Below the pieces are notes generated by a model. That model was not told the DNA's origin. It ran no database searches and was given only the letters and a program-made list of their open reading frames with translations. A DNA stretch of 63,237 nucleotides from Actinomycetota bacterium. Lineage in GTDB: Bacteria; Actinomycetota; Thermoleophilia; Gaiellales; Gaiellaceae. Made by a program: the position numbers and the translations under genes. The first letter of the stretch is position 1, and each line of letters opens with the position of its first letter. Below are positions 47,363 to 57,848 of the stretch, in pieces. Location of the stretch: NCBI GenBank assembly GCA_900299235.1, contig OMIZ01000030.1:1-63237 (forward strand). The letters are read 5' to 3'.

Positions 47363-48501
47363 CCACCCACGTCGACCCAGACCGACTGCGCGACACCACA
47401 CTTGCGCTCGTTGACATCCCGTCCCCCACGGGCGACACCGCCGAGGTCGCACACGCGTACGCGGCGCTGCTCAAGGAGGTCGGCATGGAGGTCGAGGTGC
47501 TGACCGAGCCGTTCCCGAAGACACCAATCGTCATCGGAACGCTCAAGGGTGACCGACCCGGGCCACGGTTTGTGTTCAGCGGCCACCTCGACACCGTTCC
47601 GATCGACCATGCGCCCCCCTACGTCGACGGCGACCGGATCTACGGCCGCGGCTCAACCGACATGAAGGGGCCGTGCGCGTGTGCCGCCGAAGCTGTTCGG
47701 GTCATCCATTCGAGCGGTCAGTCGTTTAGCGGCGAGATCGTGATCGTCGCGATCGGCCTGCACGAGGCGCCCGGTGGGCGCGGCGAAGACCTCACGTGGC
47801 TCCTGCACGAGCACGGCTTCACCGCCGACATGGCGGTCGTGTGCGAGCTGTCGGCGCACAACGTCGCCGTGGCCCATATGGGACAGGCGACGGTCGAGAT
47901 CACCGTCTCACGACCCGGCGAGGCAACTCACGAGCTCCGCACCCCTGCTGGCACACCGAACCCGATCCACGGTGCCGCGCGCGTTGTCGATGCCGTGAAG
48001 GCACGCAACGAAGAGCTCTCGGCGACGACCTACCCATGGGTCGGCCCGGAGACGTACTTCATCGGAGAGATCCACGGCGGCGACTTCTACAACCGCTTCC
48101 CCAACAGCTGCCGGATCGTCGGTACACGGCGCTGGGCACCAGGCAACACGATCGAGGCTGTGCGCGCCGAGTACGACGCATTGCTCGCCCGAGTCGCCGA
48201 AGAGACAGGCCTCGATATCACGCTTGACCTGAAGCTCGTGCGCGGCGCCTACTCGATCGACGAGAACGCACCGCTGCTCAAGGCGCTCCAGGCGGCGTAC
48301 AAAGACGTTACGGGCGACGAACTGAAGCCGGTCGGCATCAAGACCGTCGCTGATGGCGCCCTGTTCTCGGCGGCCGGGATCCCAACCGTGTACCACGGAC
48401 CATTTGGGGAGGGCGCGCACGGCGATGTCGAGTACATCACGGTCGGGGAACTCGTTCGGGCGACGGAGGTGTACCTCGCGATGCTTCGGAAGCTCCTGTG
48501 A
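47359..48501 (+). CDS. M20 family metallopeptidase/deacylase
   Basis: FSGHLDTVPIDHAPPYVDGDRIYGRGSTDMKGPCAC...; C-term VYHGPFGEGAHGDVEYI; ATG 47359. Confidence 0.88.
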   Translation: MTTHVDPDRLRDTTLALVDIPSPTGDTAEVAHAYAALLKEVGMEVEVLTEPFPKTPIVIGTLKGDRPGPRFVFSGHLDTVPIDHAPPYVDGDRIYGRGSTDMKGPCACAAEAVRVIHSSGQSFSGEIVIVAIGLHEAPGGRGEDLTWLLHEHGFTADMAVVCELSAHNVAVAHMGQATVEITVSRPGEATHELRTPAGTPNPIHGAARVVDAVKARNEELSATTYPWVGPETYFIGEIHGGDFYNRFPNSCRIVGTRRWAPGNTIEAVRAEYDALLARVAEETGLDITLDLKLVRGAYSIDENAPLLKALQAAYKDVTGDELKPVGIKTVADGALFSAAGIPTVYHGPFGEGAHGDVEYITVGELVRATEVYLAMLRKLL

Positions 48502-49592
48502 GTCGCGTCCTGGGCGACATGCCGTCGCGAACGTTTGCGGAGCGCTGGCCGGATCTTCTACCGATCGGCGGTCACCCGGCCGTCGACATGCCCCCACACG
48601 TCGTCGAGGCTGTGACTGCTGCTGCGGCGCACCCGACGTACGCGCCGACCTACGGGATGCCCGCGTTGCGTGAGGCGATTGCCTCCTCGATGAGCGTGGA
48701 GCTTGGCCACCCGATCGATCCTGAGACGCAGGTGCTGATCACGGTGGGAGGCATGCAGGGTCTCTATCTTGCGGCGCAGACGTTCGGTGAGAACTGCGTC
48801 GTTCACGCCCCGACGTTCTTCTTCCCGCAGGTGATTGACGCGGTGGGCGGCTACTGCGTCGCGACGGGGGGCGTCGATGGACGTCCCGATTGGGAGGCGT
48901 GGGGTGCGGCGATCGGCCCAGACACGACCATGGCGATCGTCAACGCGCCCGTGAATCCCGTTGGCTACGTGATGCGGCCCGAGGATCTCGATGCGATCGT
49001 CGCCGGTCTCGACGGCTCGCCAGCGTTGCTGCTCTCAGACGAGGCGTACACGGGGGTCACCTACGACGGCCACATTCACCTCTCGCCTGCATCGCACCCG
49101 GAGCTTGCTGATCGCACGCTTGTGCTGCGGAGCTTCTCGAAGACGCATGCCATGGCGGCGTGGCGTGTCGGCTACGCCGTTGGTCCGGCGAAGGTGATCG
49201 CGCGGATGGCGACGGCGCTGCAGTGGCAGGCGCTCGCGATTGATGGGATCGCTCAGGCGGCGGCGCTTGCGGCGTACACGGGGCCGCAGGGGTGGCTTGA
49301 GGCGGCGAAGGCTGAGCTTGCCGAGATGCGCCCGAAGGCGATCGCGGCGGCGAACGCAACGGGGGTGTTCTGCGCTGAGCTTCCCGAGGCGTGCGCGTTC
49401 ATCTGGGCGGCGGTCAAGGGTGACGAAGACGAGTGGAGTGAGCGTCTTGCCCGCGACCATGGCATCACCGCGATCCCGGGCCGGCACTTCCATGCCTCGA
49501 CGCCCCACCTGCGCATCCCCTTCGGCGGCCGCGCGCCGGCCCGCCAGGCGCTCCTCGACGAACTCGCAAAGCTCGCCGGCGCGCTCGCGTAA
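48498..49592 (+). CDS. class I/II PLP aminotransferase
   Basis: YGMPALREAIASSM, NAPVNPVGYVM, LLLSDEAYTGVTYDG, LRSFSKTHAMAAWRVGY. Confidence 0.9.
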   Translation: MSRVLGDMPSRTFAERWPDLLPIGGHPAVDMPPHVVEAVTAAAAHPTYAPTYGMPALREAIASSMSVELGHPIDPETQVLITVGGMQGLYLAAQTFGENCVVHAPTFFFPQVIDAVGGYCVATGGVDGRPDWEAWGAAIGPDTTMAIVNAPVNPVGYVMRPEDLDAIVAGLDGSPALLLSDEAYTGVTYDGHIHLSPASHPELADRTLVLRSFSKTHAMAAWRVGYAVGPAKVIARMATALQWQALAIDGIAQAAALAAYTGPQGWLEAAKAELAEMRPKAIAAANATGVFCAELPEACAFIWAAVKGDEDEWSERLARDHGITAIPGRHFHASTPHLRIPFGGRAPARQALLDELAKLAGALA

Positions 49593-49606
49593 CCCTCGCC
49601 CCTTCG

Positions 49607-49641
49607 AGCCATGCCCTGGGGACAGTCCCCCGGCCATGGCT
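49607..49641. repeat. imperfect 35-nt palindrome (REP/BIME-like element 1)
   Basis: AGCCATGCCCTGGGGAC-A-GTCCCCCGGCCATGGCT, 15 of 17 arm positions complementary. Confidence 0.7.
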
Positions 49642-49706
49642 ACAAGGGACAGTGGTGGTTGGCAACAGCAGGGGCAGAGCGCACCAGCGAGGCACCAGCG
49701 TCCATC

Positions 49707-49745
49707 TCAGCCCTGTCCCGGTGTCTGACACCGGGACAGGGCTGA
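49707..49745. repeat. perfect 39-nt palindrome (REP/BIME-like element 2)
   Basis: TCAGCCCTGTCCCGGTGTC-T-GACACCGGGACAGGGCTGA, 19/19 arms complementary around a single central base. Confidence 0.85.
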
Positions 49746-49746
49746 A

Positions 49747-51288
49747 CTAGGCACGCAGGATGCCGCCGGGGCGGGCGCCGGTGGGCACGCCGTCGCGCAC
49801 CACGCGCTCGCCGGCAACCCACACCCCGCGCACACCATCGGGGCTGCGCTTCGGATCGTCGTAGGTCGCGGTATCGATGTAGCGCGCCGGGTCGAGCAGC
49901 ACCAGATCCGCACGCTTGCCAACTTCGATCCGCCCACGGTCGGTAAGCCCGACCCGCTTCGCCGCCCGCTCGGTGAGCCGCGCAACCCCCTCCTCAACCG
50001 CAACGAGCCCGTCGCGCACCACGAACCGCCCAAAGAACCGCGGCGCCGTCCCGTAAAGCCGCGGATGCGGCAGCTCACCAAAGATGCCGTCAGAGCCAAC
50101 GAGGTGCAGACGATGCGCCGCGATCGTGCGTACAGCCTCGTCAGACGCGTAGTGCAGCACCATCGGCACCGCAAGCTCCGACTCGACAAGCAGATCGCAC
50201 ACCGCGTCGACCACCGTCACGCCACGCTCGTCAGCATGTTCAGCGAGCGATCGGCCACGCACAACGACGTTCTCGCCACCAAGCGTGCCCAGGATGTTCT
50301 CCCAACCCGGCAGCCCATCCGCAACATCACGGGCGATCCGCGCACGCTCAGCAGCATCGGCCGCCCGCGCGAGCGTGGCCGCAGCACCGCCCTCCTGCGC
50401 CCACCCTGGCAGCAGACTCGCGAGCAGCGTCGCCCCCGCACCGTACGGGTACTGGTCGAAGGTCAGATCGATCTCCCGCGAAGCCTCGTCGAGCAGCGCA
50501 AGCAACGCATCGACCTGGCTGTCATCGCCAAGCGACTTCAAGTGGGACAGGTGGAGCGGGGCGCCCGAGCGGCGCGCGACATCGATCATCTCCCGCACCG
50601 CCGGCAGAAGCCCAGCCCCCTCGTTGCGAACGTGCGGCACGAGCGGCGCACCAAACGGCGCCGCCTCCTGCGCGACCGCAAACAGCTCCTCCGTATCGCC
50701 ATAGGCCCCGGGGATATAGACGAGTCCGAACGAGAGCATGCGCGCACCAGCCTCGAGCCCCAGCCGCACCTCCCGCTTCATCGCAACAAGCTGCTCCGCC
50801 GACGGGGCGACCCGACCGTCGCCGAGCACCGTGTCACGCACGGCCCCATGACCGATCGAAGGGACGAGCGTGAGCGCCGGCCGCGTCGTCGCGAGGTCGT
50901 CGAGGTACTCCGCGAACGTCGTCCACGGCCACACCGCCGGCCCGCTGCCCTCGAGCGCACGCAGGTAGTTCTGGCGCGCCCCAGCACGCCCAGGCGCAAC
51001 CGGCGCTGGCGCCAACCCGTCGGGGTTAATCACAAGCGTCGTGAACCCCTGTAGCAGCGCCGGGGTGAGGAGGGGGTCGTCGTACGATGCAAGCGCCGCA
51101 TGGATGTGCAGGTCGATGAACCCGGGACAGAGGATCAGTCCCGACCCGTCAATTACCTCGGCAGCATCCACACCCGTGAGATCACCAACCGCAGTGATCT
51201 GGCCGTCCGCGACACCAACATCAGCAGCGAGCGCGGCGCCTTCTCCGGGATAGACCGTCGCACCGTGAACGACGAGATCGAACGCCAT
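49747..51288 (-). CDS. N-acyl-D-amino-acid deacylase-like amidohydrolase (divergent paralog 2)
   Basis: MAFDLVVHGATVYPGEGAALAADVGVADGQITAVG...GFIDLHIHAALASYDDPLLTPALLQGFTTLVINPDG...LHLSHLKSLGDD; ATG 51288. Confidence 0.88.
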   Translation of the reverse strand: MAFDLVVHGATVYPGEGAALAADVGVADGQITAVGDLTGVDAAEVIDGSGLILCPGFIDLHIHAALASYDDPLLTPALLQGFTTLVINPDGLAPAPVAPGRAGARQNYLRALEGSGPAVWPWTTFAEYLDDLATTRPALTLVPSIGHGAVRDTVLGDGRVAPSAEQLVAMKREVRLGLEAGARMLSFGLVYIPGAYGDTEELFAVAQEAAPFGAPLVPHVRNEGAGLLPAVREMIDVARRSGAPLHLSHLKSLGDDSQVDALLALLDEASREIDLTFDQYPYGAGATLLASLLPGWAQEGGAAATLARAADAAERARIARDVADGLPGWENILGTLGGENVVVRGRSLAEHADERGVTVVDAVCDLLVESELAVPMVLHYASDEAVRTIAAHRLHLVGSDGIFGELPHPRLYGTAPRFFGRFVVRDGLVAVEEGVARLTERAAKRVGLTDRGRIEVGKRADLVLLDPARYIDTATYDDPKRSPDGVRGVWVAGERVVRDGVPTGARPGGILRA

Positions 51289-51290
51289 CG

Positions 51291-52046
51291 CTACACCGTG
51301 GCGGTCAGGCCGCCGTCCACGTACAGGATCTGACCGTTGACGAAATCCGACGCGCGGGAGGCAAGGAAGACGACCGCACCGGCAAGCTCCTCGGGCTGCG
51401 CCCAACGCCCTGACGGAATGCGGGCTCGCAACCACGCCGAGAACTCCGCGTCGTCCTCGAGCACCTTCGTGAGCTCCGTCGAGAAGTACCCCGGCCCGAT
51501 CGCGTTCGCCTGAATTCCAAGCGGCGCCCATTCGGCGCACATCGCACGGGTGAGCATCCGGATGCCGCCCTTGGTGGAGGCGTACGGCGCGTTCATCACG
51601 CGCCCGAGTTCGCTTAGCACCGAGCCGATGTTGATCACCTTGCCGTAGCCCCGCTCGATCATCCCGGGCACGACGGTACGGGCGACGAGAAACGTGCTCG
51701 TCAGATTGCCGTCGATGATCTGCTGCCACTCCTCGACCGAGTACTCGAGGATGCGCTTGCGGTTCGTAATGCCTGCGTTGTTGACGAGGATGTCGACGCC
51801 AGCGAGCACCGGAGCAGCAGCCGCGACCGACGCAGCATCCGAGACATCAAAGGCGCAGGCGACGGCGTCGAGACCGTCTGAGCGGAACGCATCTGCCCGT
51901 TCCTCGGCCGCCTCGGCAGAGCGACCGTTGATGATCACACGCGCTCCTGCCTCGCCAACGGCACGGGCGAGCGCCACGCCGAGGCCTCGCGTTGAGCCGG
52001 TCACAAGCGCTGTGCGACCCGTCAGATCGAAGAGGTCGCTGCTCAT
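51291..52046 (-). CDS. short-chain dehydrogenase/reductase
   Basis: ALVTGSTRGLGVALARAVGEAGARVIINGR, NNAGITNR, YASTKGG, GQILYVDGG. Confidence 0.93.
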   Translation of the reverse strand: MSSDLFDLTGRTALVTGSTRGLGVALARAVGEAGARVIINGRSAEAAEERADAFRSDGLDAVACAFDVSDAASVAAAAPVLAGVDILVNNAGITNRKRILEYSVEEWQQIIDGNLTSTFLVARTVVPGMIERGYGKVINIGSVLSELGRVMNAPYASTKGGIRMLTRAMCAEWAPLGIQANAIGPGYFSTELTKVLEDDAEFSAWLRARIPSGRWAQPEELAGAVVFLASRASDFVNGQILYVDGGLTATV

Positions 52047-52052
52047 GGCGCG

Positions 52053-53762
52053 CTAGCGCGGAATGATCGGGAGCACGATGTGCGACGGGTACACGCTTGA
52101 GTGGAGCACCGTCTGGTGGGCCACCTCCATGCGGGTACCGCGGCCGACATCCTCGCCCGTGTTCAGGTTCCGCGAGAAGCGCGGGAAGCTTGAGCTCGTC
52201 ACATCGAGCCGCAGTTGGTGTCCTCGCTTGAACACCATGGCTGTCGGGTAGACGCGGATCTTGAACTCGGCAACTTCGCCGGGGGTCAACAACTCCTGGT
52301 GGTCGAGACCGTTGCGGTAGCGCGCGCGGAGGATCCCCTCAGTGACGAAGATCGCCTTGCCGTTTGGATGGACGTCAACGAGGCGCACGATGAAGTCGGT
52401 GTCGAGCGCGCTGGAGGCGGCGTAGAGCACCATCTCGATCGGCCCGTTGACCTCGAGATCATCCTCGAGCGGGGCGCTCGTGTAACAGAGCACATCGTCG
52501 CGCCGTTCGAGCACACGCTGGTCGCGTGGGCCTGGCAGCACCGGGCGCTGCGCGCCCTGGGTCATTGTGAGCACCGAGTTGACGCCACCGATCGTCGGAA
52601 CCGGGTCGGCCGGGTCGTAGGAGTAGTGGTCGGTGGGCTCGGAGCCGGGAGCGTCCATCGAGAGCGTTCCGTCGCCTTGCATCGTGTTCGCACGGCCGCC
52701 GGAATGGAGGTACCAGGGCGTGTAAACCGTGCGGGCGAGCGGCCACTCGTTCTCGCCGCGCCACTCGTTGTCGCCCATCACGAAGAGCTCAGCGGGTGAG
52801 CGCGACTCCCAGTCGTTGTCGGCGTCCTTCAGGTAGCGGTCGTAGAACGCGAGCTCATGCTCGCGGATCACGGTGACCGACTTCGGCCCCATGTCGACGT
52901 CGCCCTTGAACGTCTCGACCTCTTCCTCGTGCGACCACGGCCCGATCATCACGCGACTTGGCACACGATCGCCGATCGCCGCGAATTTCCGCAGGTGCGA
53001 GCCGCAGTACGGGTCGAACCAGCCACCTTGCTGGAAGATCGGAACGTTGACGCGCTCGGGGCGGTGGACGAACTGCTGCCAGTACTCGTCGTTGTCCTGG
53101 TGATCCCACCAGAGGCGCCAGTAGTCGACCTTGCGGCCAATCGTCACCTCGTCGAGTTCGATCAGCGGCAGGTGGTTGAGGATGCGGTCGTTCAGGATCA
53201 GCTCGGCGGCGTTCGGCCCGGTAATCAGGGCCATCGCGCTCGTCCAGAGCGCACCCGCGCCAAGCGTCAGGGCAAGCTGGAAGGCACCGCCGGTGAAGTA
53301 GCCGTCGGCGTAGTAGTCGTCGTGGATGACCTGCGGTGCGACGCACTGGAGGTTTGGGTGACCGCCAGCGTTGATGAGCTGCCACTGGACGACGCCGCCG
53401 TAGCTGCGCCCCCACGTGCCGAGCCGACCGTTCGACCATGGCTGGGCCGCAACCCAGTCGAGCGAATCCTGCGCGTCGGGACCGTCGAGCTCCCAGGCGA
53501 CAAACTCGCCTTCCGATTCGTAGCGGCCGCGAACGTCGAGCACGACGGCTGAATATCCGCGCTTGGCGAACCAGGCACCCCAGGTGATGAAGCGCTCACG
53601 CGTCGATTCGTACGGCGTCCACTGCACGATCGTCGGTGTTGGGCCAGCACCAATGCCGAGGTAGACATCGGCGGAGAGGTGGATACCGTCGCGCGTCGGA
53701 ACGCGCTGATCGTGCAGCACGCGGACGTCGTAGCGAGGCTCCGACACGTCCGCGCGGCTCAC
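52053..53762 (-). CDS. CocE/NonD family hydrolase (copy 3)
   Basis: [71 protein letters not shown] 53762 (4-bp overlap with upstream gene). Confidence 0.9.
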   Translation of the reverse strand: MSRADVSEPRYDVRVLHDQRVPTRDGIHLSADVYLGIGAGPTPTIVQWTPYESTRERFITWGAWFAKRGYSAVVLDVRGRYESEGEFVAWELDGPDAQDSLDWVAAQPWSNGRLGTWGRSYGGVVQWQLINAGGHPNLQCVAPQVIHDDYYADGYFTGGAFQLALTLGAGALWTSAMALITGPNAAELILNDRILNHLPLIELDEVTIGRKVDYWRLWWDHQDNDEYWQQFVHRPERVNVPIFQQGGWFDPYCGSHLRKFAAIGDRVPSRVMIGPWSHEEEVETFKGDVDMGPKSVTVIREHELAFYDRYLKDADNDWESRSPAELFVMGDNEWRGENEWPLARTVYTPWYLHSGGRANTMQGDGTLSMDAPGSEPTDHYSYDPADPVPTIGGVNSVLTMTQGAQRPVLPGPRDQRVLERRDDVLCYTSAPLEDDLEVNGPIEMVLYAASSALDTDFIVRLVDVHPNGKAIFVTEGILRARYRNGLDHQELLTPGEVAEFKIRVYPTAMVFKRGHQLRLDVTSSSFPRFSRNLNTGEDVGRGTRMEVAHQTVLHSSVYPSHIVLPIIPR

Positions 53763-54787
53763 GCCGTTGACCCGGTGGTCTCGGGAATCGGCGACCCGGC
53801 AAAGTGGCAGGCCACGAAGTGACCTTCGCCGTTCTTCGCAAGCGGCGGCTCTTCCGTGGAGCAGATGCTCTGTGCGATCGGACAGCGCGTGCGGAAGCGG
53901 CACCCGGAGGGTGGGTTGATCGGGCTCGGCACGTCGCCCGAGAGCACGATGCGACGCCGGGTGCGGCTCGGATCGGGCTGTGGGATCGCCGAGAGCAGCG
54001 CGACGGTGTACGGGTGTAGCGGCCGGGCGAAGAGATCGGCCGCGTCGGCCATCTCAACGATCTTGCCGAGGTACATCACGGCGACACGGTCGGCGATGTA
54101 GCCGACGACCGCCAGATCGTGTGCGACGAAGACGTAGGTGAGGCCGAACGCCTGCTTGAGCTCGACGAGCAGGTTGAGCACCTGCGACTGGATCGACACG
54201 TCGAGCGCGGATACTGGCTCGTCGGCGACGATCAGCTTCGGCTGCAGGACGAGCGCGCGAGCGATGCCGAGACGCTGCCGCTGACCACCCGAGAACTGGT
54301 GCGGGTAGCGGTTGAGCGTCTCAGGGCCAAGCCCGACGCGCTCAAGGACGTCCTTCACTTTGTCGAGGCGCTCTTCCCGCGGGATGTTGTGGATCGCGAG
54401 TCCTTCGCCGACGAGCTGTTTGACCTGCATGCGCGGGTCGAGCGAGCCGACGGAGTCCTGGAAGATGATCTGCAGGTCTCGACGCTTCGTCTTCATGGCG
54501 CGCGTCGGGAGATCGGTGAGCTCTTCGCCGTCGAAGCGGATCGAGCCTGACGTGGGTTCGATCAGGCGAAGCAGTGTGCGGCCGAGCGTCGATTTGCCAC
54601 ATCCTGACTCGCCCACGAGGCCGATGGTCTCACCACGACGAACCTCGAGATTGATGCCGTCGACTGCTTTGACGTGGCCGACTGTGCGCTTCAGCAGCCC
54701 TGCGCGCACCGGGAAGTGCTTGACGAGGTCTGTTGCGGTCAGCAGCGGCTCTGTCGCCGCAGCCGTCGTTTCGGTCACTTCACTCAC
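53759..54787 (-). CDS. oligopeptide/dipeptide ABC transporter ATP-binding protein (OppF/DppF-like)
   Basis: [54 protein letters not shown]-term [14 protein letters not shown]. Confidence 0.94.
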   Translation of the reverse strand: MSEVTETTAAATEPLLTATDLVKHFPVRAGLLKRTVGHVKAVDGINLEVRRGETIGLVGESGCGKSTLGRTLLRLIEPTSGSIRFDGEELTDLPTRAMKTKRRDLQIIFQDSVGSLDPRMQVKQLVGEGLAIHNIPREERLDKVKDVLERVGLGPETLNRYPHQFSGGQRQRLGIARALVLQPKLIVADEPVSALDVSIQSQVLNLLVELKQAFGLTYVFVAHDLAVVGYIADRVAVMYLGKIVEMADAADLFARPLHPYTVALLSAIPQPDPSRTRRRIVLSGDVPSPINPPSGCRFRTRCPIAQSICSTEEPPLAKNGEGHFVACHFAGSPIPETTGSTA

Positions 54788-55794
54788 CCGACCTTCACCT
54801 CCCCGGCACCAACGGTCGCCCGTCGTCCGTTCTCGCAGAGCCAACATGCCGAGAGCTGCCCGTCGATCGTGAAGAGCGGCGGCTGCTCCTCGCACTTCTC
54901 GAACGCGTTGTCGCACCGTGGTGCAAAGCGGCAGCCGGCCGGCCAGTCAAGCGGGCTCGGAACGGTGCCGCGGATGACGCGGAGCTTCTCGCTCTGGGTC
55001 ATGCCGAGCATCGGGATCGACTGCAGCAGCGCCTCGGTGTACGGATGCTGCGGCGAGCGGAAGACCTGATCGACCGGGCCCTGCTCGACGACGCGGCCTG
55101 CGTACATCACGACGACGTCGTCGCACATCTCCGCGACCACTCCGAGGTCGTGGGTGATGAGCATGATCGCCATGCCAAGCCGGTCGCGGAGGTCCTGCAT
55201 CAGGTCAAGGATCTGCGCCTGGATCGTCACGTCGAGCGCGGTTGTCGGCTCGTCGGCGATCAGCAGCTTCGGGTTGCACGCGAGTGCCATCGCGATCATC
55301 ACGCGCTGACGCATACCGCCCGACATCTGGTGCGGGTAGTCCTTGAGTCGCCGGCTCGCTTCGGGGATGCCGACGAGCTCGAGCATCTCAAGCGCGCGTG
55401 CAAGCGCGGTCTTTTCGTCGAGCTTTTCGTGGATCCGAACCGCTTCGGCGATCTGCTCGCCGACCGGGTAGACCGGGTTGAGCGAGGTCATCGGCTCCTG
55501 GAAGATCATCGAGATCTGGTTGCCACGCACTTCCGCGAACTCGCGCTCGGTAAGCGTGGTCAGCTCACGACCCTCGAAAAGGATCGAGCTCTCCTTGTCG
55601 ATCGAGCCTGGATGGTCGATTAGGCCCATGACCGAGAGGGCAGTGACGGACTTGCCCGAACCCGATTCACCGACGACGCCGAGTGTGCGTCCGGCGCCAA
55701 GCTCGAAGTTGACGCCGTCAACGGCGCGAACCACACCGGCGGCCGTCTTGAACGAGGTGCGGAGGTTTGTGACTTTGAGAATCGCGTCGCTCAC
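54784..55794 (-). CDS. oligopeptide/dipeptide ABC transporter ATP-binding protein (OppD/DppD-like)
   Basis: [72 protein letters not shown]. Confidence 0.94.
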   Translation of the reverse strand: MSDAILKVTNLRTSFKTAAGVVRAVDGVNFELGAGRTLGVVGESGSGKSVTALSVMGLIDHPGSIDKESSILFEGRELTTLTEREFAEVRGNQISMIFQEPMTSLNPVYPVGEQIAEAVRIHEKLDEKTALARALEMLELVGIPEASRRLKDYPHQMSGGMRQRVMIAMALACNPKLLIADEPTTALDVTIQAQILDLMQDLRDRLGMAIMLITHDLGVVAEMCDDVVVMYAGRVVEQGPVDQVFRSPQHPYTEALLQSIPMLGMTQSEKLRVIRGTVPSPLDWPAGCRFAPRCDNAFEKCEEQPPLFTIDGQLSACWLCENGRRATVGAGEVKVG

Positions 55795-56495
55795 GGTGCA
55801 GGTGTCCTGGTCGTAATGTGCCGTTCGAGCGCCCCCATGATTGCCTCTGGGTCGCCCGACTGCAGGGTCTGGAGCAAATCACCGTGCTCGAACGCGATGC
55901 GGTTCAGGTCTGCCTCCTTGCCGTAGCGGAAGAAGTAGGCGCGGATCCGGGGCTGGATGCTGCGCCACACCTGCGCGGTGTGCGCCTGCCCGGAGCGCGA
56001 AAGGATGTATTCGTGAAAGCGGATGTCGGCCTCGACAGAGCGGATGAGGTCGTCGGCAGCGGCCGCTTCCTGCATCGTCCACACCTCTTTGGCGAGCTCG
56101 GCGAAATCTTCGTCATCCATGCGCTCGAGCGCCTTGAGGTAGCTGAACTTCTCAAGCGTGAGCCGCACGGGGATCAGAACCTGCTGCACCTCTTCTTCCG
56201 AAACGCCAAGGACGACGGCGCCCCGGTAGGGGTAGGAGACGACAAGGCCCTCGTGTTCGAGTTGCCGGAGCGCTTCGCGCACGGGACCGCGGCTCGTATC
56301 GAGCTCACGTGCGATGCGATCTTCGACGAGGCGTTCACCGTCGTCGTAGCGCCCCATGGTGATCTCCTGGCGCAGCACTTCGAGCACAGCGTCGCGTCGC
56401 GGGCCGTCGCTGCGGGTGCGTCGCGTACGAAGCTCGGCGGCCGGCGCGGAGGGGCGTGTTTCGACGGTTTCGGTGGTCTGCTGCGTCAAAGGCAT
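55791..56495 (-). CDS. GntR family (FCD subfamily) transcriptional regulator 2
   Basis: [62 protein letters not shown] 56495 (MPLTQQ) likely, upstream in-frame start at 56522 also possible. Confidence 0.92.
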   Translation of the reverse strand: MPLTQQTTETVETRPSAPAAELRTRRTRSDGPRRDAVLEVLRQEITMGRYDDGERLVEDRIARELDTSRGPVREALRQLEHEGLVVSYPYRGAVVLGVSEEEVQQVLIPVRLTLEKFSYLKALERMDDEDFAELAKEVWTMQEAAAADDLIRSVEADIRFHEYILSRSGQAHTAQVWRSIQPRIRAYFFRYGKEADLNRIAFEHGDLLQTLQSGDPEAIMGALERHITTRTPAP

Positions 56496-56496
56496 T

Positions 56497-56524
56497 GTTG
56501 ACAATCCCAGGATGGTTGACAATC
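56497..56524. promoter_or_regulatory. putative operator: two exact 10-bp repeats GTTGACAATC with 18-bp period
   Basis: GTTGACAATC (56497-56506) ccaggatg GTTGACAATC (56515-56524); first copy lies in a palindrome ATTGTTGACAAT (56494-56505). Confidence 0.65.
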
Positions 56525-56544
56525 TCGGGGGAGCGGCCTAGTGT
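56516..56544 (+). promoter_or_regulatory. sigma70-type promoter candidate for the rightward unit
   Basis: TTGACA (56516-56521), 17-bp spacer, TAGTGT (56539-56544). Confidence 0.6.
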
Positions 56545-56554
56545 ACAGCCCCTC

Positions 56555-57712
56555 TTGCGGATTACAAGGATTGAGACCACGGCTGTACGTACTCCCCTCC
56601 GGGAACCACTCAAGTGGACCGGGGGTATTCGCACATCCGCGTCTGGGCTGCTCGTTCAGATCCATACCGATGAGGGCATTATCGGCCTTGGCGAGGCTCC
56701 CGGGCCAACGCTGCCGACGATCCAGACGATCATCGACCGGGAGTTCAGCCAGTTCCTGATCGGCCAGGATCCGCTGCGTATCGAGTGGCTTACCCAGCGG
56801 CTCGAGGAGTACGCGCGTAACTGGGCGGCAATTGCGAACTACGCCATGGCCGGTGTTGAGATCGCGCTCTGGGACTTGAAGGGGAAGGCGCTTGGCGTGC
56901 CGGTCGCCGAGCTCCTGGGCGGTCGCACCCGCGAAGCCGCGCCCGTCATCGGCTACCTCTTCATCGACGAGCCCGAGGCGAACGCCCAGAAGGCCGCCGA
57001 CTTCGTCGCGCTTGGCCACAACGAGCTGAAGATCAAGGTCGGCCGGAACCTCTCGCAGGACTACGACACGCTCGCGGCGATCCGCGACCGCGTCGGGTAC
57101 GACGTGAAGATCCGCATCGACGCGAACATGAACTGGAGCGTCCCCACCGCGATCAAGTGGATCAAGGCGCTCGAGCCGTTCGACCTGCAGTTCACCGAGC
57201 AGCCGGTTGCCGACTTCGACATTGCAGGCATGGCAACCGTTCGCCGCGCGGTCTCATCACCGATCGCCGCCGATGAAGGCTGTACGAGCATCCGCTCCGC
57301 GCTCGAGCTGATCAAGGCGGAAGCGTGCGACGTCTTCGTCGTGTACCCGTCCGAGGCTGGCGGCCTTTCACGTGCCGCACGGATCGCTGAGCTCGCCGCG
57401 AACGCCGGCAAGTGGTGCTCGATCGGCAGCTGGGCCGAACTCGGCGTCGCAACGACCGCAAACGTCCATCTCGCCTCGGCCTCACCCCATTTCACCTTCG
57501 CGAACGACACGCACTATCCGCTGCAGCTCCGGGACGTCCTGACGAGCCCCGTCGAGATCAAGGATGGCAAGATCGCTCTCCAACATTCGCCGGGACTCGG
57601 CGTTTCACTCGACAGCAATGCTGTTGCAGAACTCGCGGCTCTTGAGCTGCGTGAGTCGCCATTCTATGACGACATCGAGGGTGAAGCTCCTAGCGTGGGG
57701 CAGATCCTCTAG
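56555..57712 (+). CDS. mandelate racemase/muconate lactonizing enzyme family protein 2
   Basis: LRITRIETTAVRTPLREPLKWTGGIRTSASGLLVQIHTDEGIIGLGEAPG; NELKIKVGRN (KxK), IRIDANMNW, LQFTEQPV, IAADEG. Probable TTG start at 56555. Confidence 0.9.
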   Translation: MRITRIETTAVRTPLREPLKWTGGIRTSASGLLVQIHTDEGIIGLGEAPGPTLPTIQTIIDREFSQFLIGQDPLRIEWLTQRLEEYARNWAAIANYAMAGVEIALWDLKGKALGVPVAELLGGRTREAAPVIGYLFIDEPEANAQKAADFVALGHNELKIKVGRNLSQDYDTLAAIRDRVGYDVKIRIDANMNWSVPTAIKWIKALEPFDLQFTEQPVADFDIAGMATVRRAVSSPIAADEGCTSIRSALELIKAEACDVFVVYPSEAGGLSRAARIAELAANAGKWCSIGSWAELGVATTANVHLASASPHFTFANDTHYPLQLRDVLTSPVEIKDGKIALQHSPGLGVSLDSNAVAELAALELRESPFYDDIEGEAPSVGQIL

Positions 57713-57848
57713 CACCGCACTCCCCCAAAGGTCACACTACGAGGAATCACCAGAAGTAACCGCAAGAGTTCGACAGATTTACCGGCCAGAAACGTTCCAA
57801 GAACCACTATTTCAACGGTCTTCACCAAGAAGTAAGGAGGAGGGGCAC

